Source: Acidobacteriota bacterium
GTDB taxonomy: Bacteria; Acidobacteriota; Thermoanaerobaculia; Multivoradales; JAHZIX01
Length of the DNA: 6,656 nt
Assembly: GCA_020439725.1 (NCBI GenBank)
Contig: JAGQSE010000670.1
Span: 1-6,656 of the forward strand
Direction: 5' to 3'
Under the pieces are notes generated by a model. The model ran no database searches. It was not told the DNA's origin and saw only the letters and a list, made by a program, of their open reading frames with translations. Positions 5,180 to 6,656 of the stretch are shown here, piece by piece. The translations under genes were made by a program, and so were the position numbers. Numbering within the stretch: position 1 is the first letter of the stretch; every line of letters begins with the position of its first letter.

Positions 5180-6450
5180 GGGGCCTCCCCGCCGGTCAAC
5201 CGGCGGCGCAGGAGGTGCGCGCCAAAGGCCAGGAGCACGATACCGAGGGCAGCCAGCCGGAGAGCCGAAGCTCCGACCTCCGCGAGACCGGCGCCCTCGA
5301 GGAGCAAGGACTGGAAGGCGGACGTAGCCCAGTGGAAGGGGTTCCAGGGTGCCAGCTGCCGCACCGAAGCGGGAAGCGAGTCGAGAGGGATGAAGCTGCC
5401 GCTCGAGAAGGCCAGGACCAGGTAGACCACCGACGCGAGGGTAGCGCCCTGGCGGCCGGTGCGGGCGAAGCCGTAGATCGTCGCCGCGGCGCCGGTGACC
5501 GTGGCCACCAACGCTCCACCGACCACGGCGAAGGCGCCGAAGGAGAGGTCGGCACCACCCGAGGCCCACCACGCGATAGCAGCCAGCAACAACAGGCTGA
5601 GAAGGGCCACGAGCCCGGTGGTCAAGGCCTTGGCGACGATCACGGTGCGCGTGCCGAGGGGCGCGCTGAGCTGCCGCCGGAGGGTGCCCTGATCAACCTC
5701 GGTGAGGATGTCGCGCATGATGCGATCGCCGAGGGTGAAGAGGGCAAAGACCGCGAGGCCCGGCAGGACGACGAGGAAGATCCCCACCGGATCCGAAGCC
5801 TGGCGTTTCTCTACGTCCACCCCCAGCCGCGCCTGCTCGACCGTGATCACCGGTGGGAAGAGCACCGAGCCCACCCGCCGGACGACGTGGTTGACGTCGA
5901 CGGCGATGGTGGCGACGGAAAGGTCGGGAACGTCCTCGGCGCCGTCCTCGAGCAGGGGTCGCAGCGTGTTCAGGGGTCCTTGGAGCACATAGGTGGCGGA
6001 GGACAGCGCCTCGGCGACGACCTCGGTGATCTGCTGCGCGATCTCGGGCAGGATCGACTGCGAGGGATTTCGTACCAGCTCGAGGGTGGTCGGGCGACCG
6101 TCGAGGACGTCGCGGCTGAACCCCTCGGGGATCCGGAGCAAGGCCGACGCCTCGCCATCCTCCATGCGCTGCCGGCCCTCGGCCCCGACCGCCTCGACCT
6201 CGAAGTACTTCTCGGCTTGCTCGGCGGTGAACGCGGAGCGGACCAGCTTCGCCACCAGCCCGTCGTCGCGATCCTCGATGAGCAGGTGGACCTTGGGGAC
6301 CTTGGGCTCGCTGGCGCTGCCGAAGCTCAAGGCCAGAATCCCGGCGAAGACGAGCGGAAAGGCGAGGATGAGGATCACCCCTAAGGGCGCCCGCCGACGA
6401 CGCTGCAAGTCCTTGGCGACCATCGCCGCGAGGATGCGGAGACGGCCCAT
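5176..6450 (-). CDS. ABC-2 type exporter permease, first paralogue
   Basis: This 424-residue inner-membrane subunit should form the transport channel with the next gene's product. The N-terminal cytoplasmic part is strongly basic (DLQRRRR at 14-20). TM1 spans about 22-44, an extracytoplasmic domain of about 175 residues (45-220) follows, and TM2 is at about 221-241. Next comes the ABC-2 coupling segment EVDQGTLRRQLSAPLG (251-266), and then further hydrophobic segments near 268-295, 308-330, 337-357 and 398-412. The loop PWNPFHWATSAFQSLL (378-393) is typical of ABC-2 permeases. VPKVHLLIEDRDDGLVAKLV near residues 51-70 and LRIPEGFSRDVLDG near 105-118 align with the downstream permease, so the two arose by duplication. 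The start ATG overlaps the ATPase stop by one base (TGATG) and the stop overlaps the next ATG by four. This layout implies one polycistronic message with coupled translation. The substrate is unknown. Confidence 0.92.
   Translation of the reverse strand: MGRLRILAAMVAKDLQRRRRAPLGVILILAFPLVFAGILALSFGSASEPKVPKVHLLIEDRDDGLVAKLVRSAFTAEQAEKYFEVEAVGAEGRQRMEDGEASALLRIPEGFSRDVLDGRPTTLELVRNPSQSILPEIAQQITEVVAEALSSATYVLQGPLNTLRPLLEDGAEDVPDLSVATIAVDVNHVVRRVGSVLFPPVITVEQARLGVDVEKRQASDPVGIFLVVLPGLAVFALFTLGDRIMRDILTEVDQGTLRRQLSAPLGTRTVIVAKALTTGLVALLSLLLLAAIAWWASGGADLSFGAFAVVGGALVATVTGAAATIYGFARTGRQGATLASVVYLVLAFSSGSFIPLDSLPASVRQLAPWNPFHWATSAFQSLLLEGAGLAEVGASALRLAALGIVLLAFGAHLLRRRLTGGEAP
5184..5190 (-). promoter_or_regulatory. 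Ribosome-binding site of the second permease
   Basis: On the minus strand GGGGAGG ends 4 bases before the ATG at 5179, inside the last codons of the preceding permease. It fixes the start and allows initiation in addition to ATGA coupling. Confidence 0.6.
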
Positions 6451-6656
6451 CAGTCGCGGAGCTCCCGCCCCGTGAGCTTGAGGAAGAGCCCGTTCAGGCT
6501 CGGCGGCTGGATCGAGATGTGTTCGACCTCGAGGTCCGAGAGCGCCTGGAGCAGATCCATCGTCGCCCGGCCCGAGCCGCCGGTCGACAGGACCACGCGG
6601 TCGGCGTCGCTGCTCAGCACCTCGAGACCGCGGATCGTTTCGACCCGCAGCCGGAG
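6450..6656 (-). CDS. ABC transporter ATP-binding protein, C-terminal fragment (cut by window edge)
   Basis: The minus strand is open from the right edge to TGA at 6450-6452, giving the last 68 residues. Walker A, signature and Walker B motifs are outside the window. What remains looks like the accessory C-terminal domain of NatA/CcmA-type exporters (DUF4162-like). A beta/alpha segment (about residues 1-48) ends in IQPPSLNGLFLKLTGRELRD, matching the family's common ending (PSLEdvFlkLTGrelr). The stop overlaps the first permease's ATG by one base. The full protein, presumably about 300 residues, should power the two permeases from the cytoplasmic face. Identification rests on the tail motif and the operon context. 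Confidence 0.85.
   Translation of the reverse strand, partial: LRLRVETIRGLEVLSSDADRVVLSTGGSGRATMDLLQALSDLEVEHISIQPPSLNGLFLKLTGRELRD

Noticed and set aside
5107..6384. 425-residue plus-strand open frame over the first permease
   Set aside because: It is a compositionally biased (Gly/Glu/Arg/Asp) antisense shadow; the minus strand encodes a well-formed ABC-2 permease.

Overview
This is a strongly GC-rich bacterial window. Nearly every base between gene ends is coding, and third codon positions are mostly G or C. A signal-peptide-bearing outer-membrane beta-barrel protein of the DUF481 type points to a Gram-negative (diderm) host. The mix of genes would fit Acidobacteriota or a similar GC-rich soil or aquatic phylum, but that placement is a low-confidence guess. 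No tRNA, rRNA, CRISPR array, transposase, integrase or attachment site was seen. Codon and base use look uniform, so I see no sign of a recent insertion.

Left part, minus strand (1-2094). A DAACS-family sodium:dicarboxylate/amino-acid symporter runs off the left edge at its NMDGT motif. It is preceded by a gene for a DUF481 outer-membrane protein. The 71-base gap between them holds two nested perfect inverted repeats. Upstream of a 221-base non-coding stretch lies a very small gene for a 33-residue cysteine-rich, zinc-ribbon-like protein. That gene has a near-perfect Shine-Dalgarno sequence and a strong terminator-like hairpin just after its stop.

Middle, plus strand (2176-3956). Diverging from the mini zinc-ribbon gene are two genes joined by a one-base overlap (TGATG). 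The first encodes a rhomboid-like membrane protein that lacks the catalytic serine and histidine, so it is probably a pseudoprotease. The second is a single-domain, fold-type II PLP enzyme of the threonine dehydratase / serine racemase group.

Right part, minus strand (3962-6656). An ABC-2 exporter operon reads toward the middle: the last 68 residues of an ATP-binding subunit (gene runs off the right edge), then two paralogous permeases with large extracytoplasmic domains. The three genes overlap by 1 and 4 bases, so they are very likely translated together. The operon ends only five bases from the end of the PLP-enzyme gene, which converges on it.

Most of the window consists of recognisable families. 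The least ordinary parts are the 33-residue zinc-ribbon gene, the apparently inactive rhomboid coupled to an amino-acid lyase/racemase gene, and the nested palindrome ahead of the symporter. I found no clear evidence of a wholly new multi-gene system.
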